Positions 63,208 through 64,000 of a stretch of 64,000 bases of DNA are shown piece by piece. Every line of letters starts with the position of its first letter. Position 1 is the stretch's first letter. Below the pieces are notes generated by a model. It was not told the origin of the DNA and did not search any database. It saw nothing but the letters and a program-made list of their open reading frames with translations. A program made the translations under genes and the position numbers. This stretch comes from GCA-020356105 sp964347475 (GTDB taxonomy: Bacteria; Pseudomonadota; Alphaproteobacteria; UBA8366; JADFVY01): positions 3,317 through 67,316 of the forward strand of contig CAYFYY010000012.1 in assembly GCA_964347475.1 (NCBI GenBank), read 5' to 3'.

Positions 63208-63819
63208 ATGGGCCGCAGACCGAAACACAGCAAGGCCGAGTTCCAGAGGATCGCGCTCGCGGCGGCGCAGGACATCATCGCCGAGCACGGGCTGCACAAT
63301 CTCAATGTCCGTGCGGTCGCTTCCCGCATGGGCGTCTCGGTCGGCACCATCTACAACATCTTTACCGGCATCGAGGAGCTGGTTGCGCTGGTCAACGGCG
63401 AGACCCTGGACGCGCTGCATGCGGCGTTGTCCGGCGTGCCGCTCACCGGCCGGCCGGAGGCCGACCTGCACGCCGTGCTCGATCGCTACCTGGCCTTCGT
63501 GACCGAGCGGGAACGCAGCTGGAACCTCCTGTTCGAGGAGCGCCTGCCCGGGGCGAAGGAACCGCCGGCCTGGTATTTCGACAAGATCGCGCGGCTGTTC
63601 GCGCTGCTGGAACGGGTCCTCGGACCCCTGTTCGGCTCCGGACGGGAGGCGGACCTTACCCGCGCCGTGCGCCTTTTGTGGATCAGCATGCACGGCGTCT
63701 GGTCGCTGAACGCCACGGGCCAGCTGTCCATCGTCACCGACGAGCCCCTGGATTCGGTCGCCCGCGACATGGTCGACATCTATCTCGCCGGCCTGCGGGG
63801 CCAGGCGGCCGCCGGCTGA
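63208..63819 (+). CDS. TetR/AcrR-family transcriptional regulator
   Basis: 203 residues from ATG 63208 with GCGAGGG upstream; a TTG five codons earlier is less likely. The DNA-binding domain is at 8-55: FQRIALAAAQDIIAEHG, then LNVRAVASRMGVSVGTIYNIF as helix-turn-helix. The C-terminal ligand domain is helical, with WNLLFEERLPG and RLFALLERVLGPLFG. It probably represses itself and the divergent gene by binding the TGAAC-N3-GTTCA sites. The ligand is unknown; TetR_C families of this layout occur with transport or lipid genes. Confidence 0.9.
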   Translation: MGRRPKHSKAEFQRIALAAAQDIIAEHGLHNLNVRAVASRMGVSVGTIYNIFTGIEELVALVNGETLDALHAALSGVPLTGRPEADLHAVLDRYLAFVTERERSWNLLFEERLPGAKEPPAWYFDKIARLFALLERVLGPLFGSGREADLTRAVRLLWISMHGVWSLNATGQLSIVTDEPLDSVARDMVDIYLAGLRGQAAAG

Positions 63820-63846
63820 CCCGGCGGCCCGGGGCCCGCCGCGCGC

Positions 63847-64000
63847 TCAGCTCTCCGCGGGCGGCTGGGCGCCTTCCGGCATCGGCCCGATCCACTCGCC
63901 GAACGCATACACGTTGAGCTTCTGGAACCCGGACTGGTTGACCACATAGATCAGGTACTTGGCGCGGAAGTTCTTGTCCACGTAGCGGGCGAAGTAGTCG
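63847..64000 (-). CDS. unidentified protein, C-terminal fragment (5' end outside window)
   Basis: On the minus strand 50 codons enter from the right edge and end at TGA 63849-63847. The fragment reads DYFARYVDKNFRAKYLIYVV, then NQSGFQKLNVYAFGEWIG and a Pro/Glu-rich end. The aromatic-rich beta-like content resembles a folded domain, but it is too short to assign. It is convergent with the TetR gene. Confidence 0.6.
   Translation of the reverse strand, partial: DYFARYVDKNFRAKYLIYVVNQSGFQKLNVYAFGEWIGPMPEGAQPPAES

Overview
The window is GC-rich chromosomal DNA (about two thirds G+C by eye) from an alphaproteobacterium, most likely of Rhodospirillales type. The supporting evidence is the ChoXWV choline transporter, the CyaC-type redox cyclase, the slipin/NfeD pair, two LIV-type ABC systems, a PmtA-like methyltransferase and many ATGA-coupled genes. 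I see no rRNA, tRNA, CRISPR array, insertion sequence or phage gene. A run of 10 N inside pepN shows the source is a draft assembly. Taxonomy is inference from gene content only.

Layout. 1-6.4 kb: partial NUDIX hydrolase, secreted subtilase with a PKD-like tail, aldo/keto reductase, small membrane protein, methyltransferase, outer-membrane-like protein, AhpD-like protein. 6.4-13.1 kb: nfeD-slipin pair and two methyl-accepting chemotaxis proteins separated by an AT-rich gap. 13.1-18.1 kb: choline module, a BetA-like GMC oxidoreductase divergent from choX-choW-choV. 18.1-25.1 kb: a minus-strand LIV operon (binding protein, two permeases, an EctB-like aminotransferase, two ATPases) ending with a formamidase-like hydrolase. 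25.2-31.4 kb: MFS exporter, small unknown gene, two tandem paralogous membrane proteins, pepN broken by the assembly gap. 31.4-39.5 kb: envelope and secreted proteins (acidic outer-membrane-like protein, 981-residue NxxGxxAF/PKD protein, repeat-rich lipoprotein), CDP-alcohol phosphatidyltransferase, GST, and a 0.58-kb hairpin-rich stretch without a gene. 39.6-45.5 kb: MerA-like flavoprotein and a second LIV operon. 45.7-50.3 kb: DUF4139 protein and msrA followed by a CyaC-type adenylate cyclase.

50.4-60.5 kb is the most interesting part. A single plus-strand run encodes HyuA, HyuB, a non-pyrrolysine MttB-family protein, a GntR/FCD regulator and a three-subunit Fe-S/FAD dehydrogenase (gamma, alpha, beta). 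Every junction is a 4-nt ATGA overlap except hyuB-mttB, where a pair of inverted 43-bp palindromic repeats sits. A solute-binding-like gene is divergent. I infer a self-regulated catabolic system for an N-methylated or cyclic amide compound; the substrate is unknown. Together with the choline module and the EctB-like gene, it gives the window a quaternary-amine/osmolyte theme.

60.7-64 kb: DeoR/GlpR-type regulator, PmtA-like methyltransferase with an N-terminal membrane segment, an unknown gene divergent from a TetR regulator with three operator-like palindromes between them, and the 3' end of an unidentified minus-strand gene.
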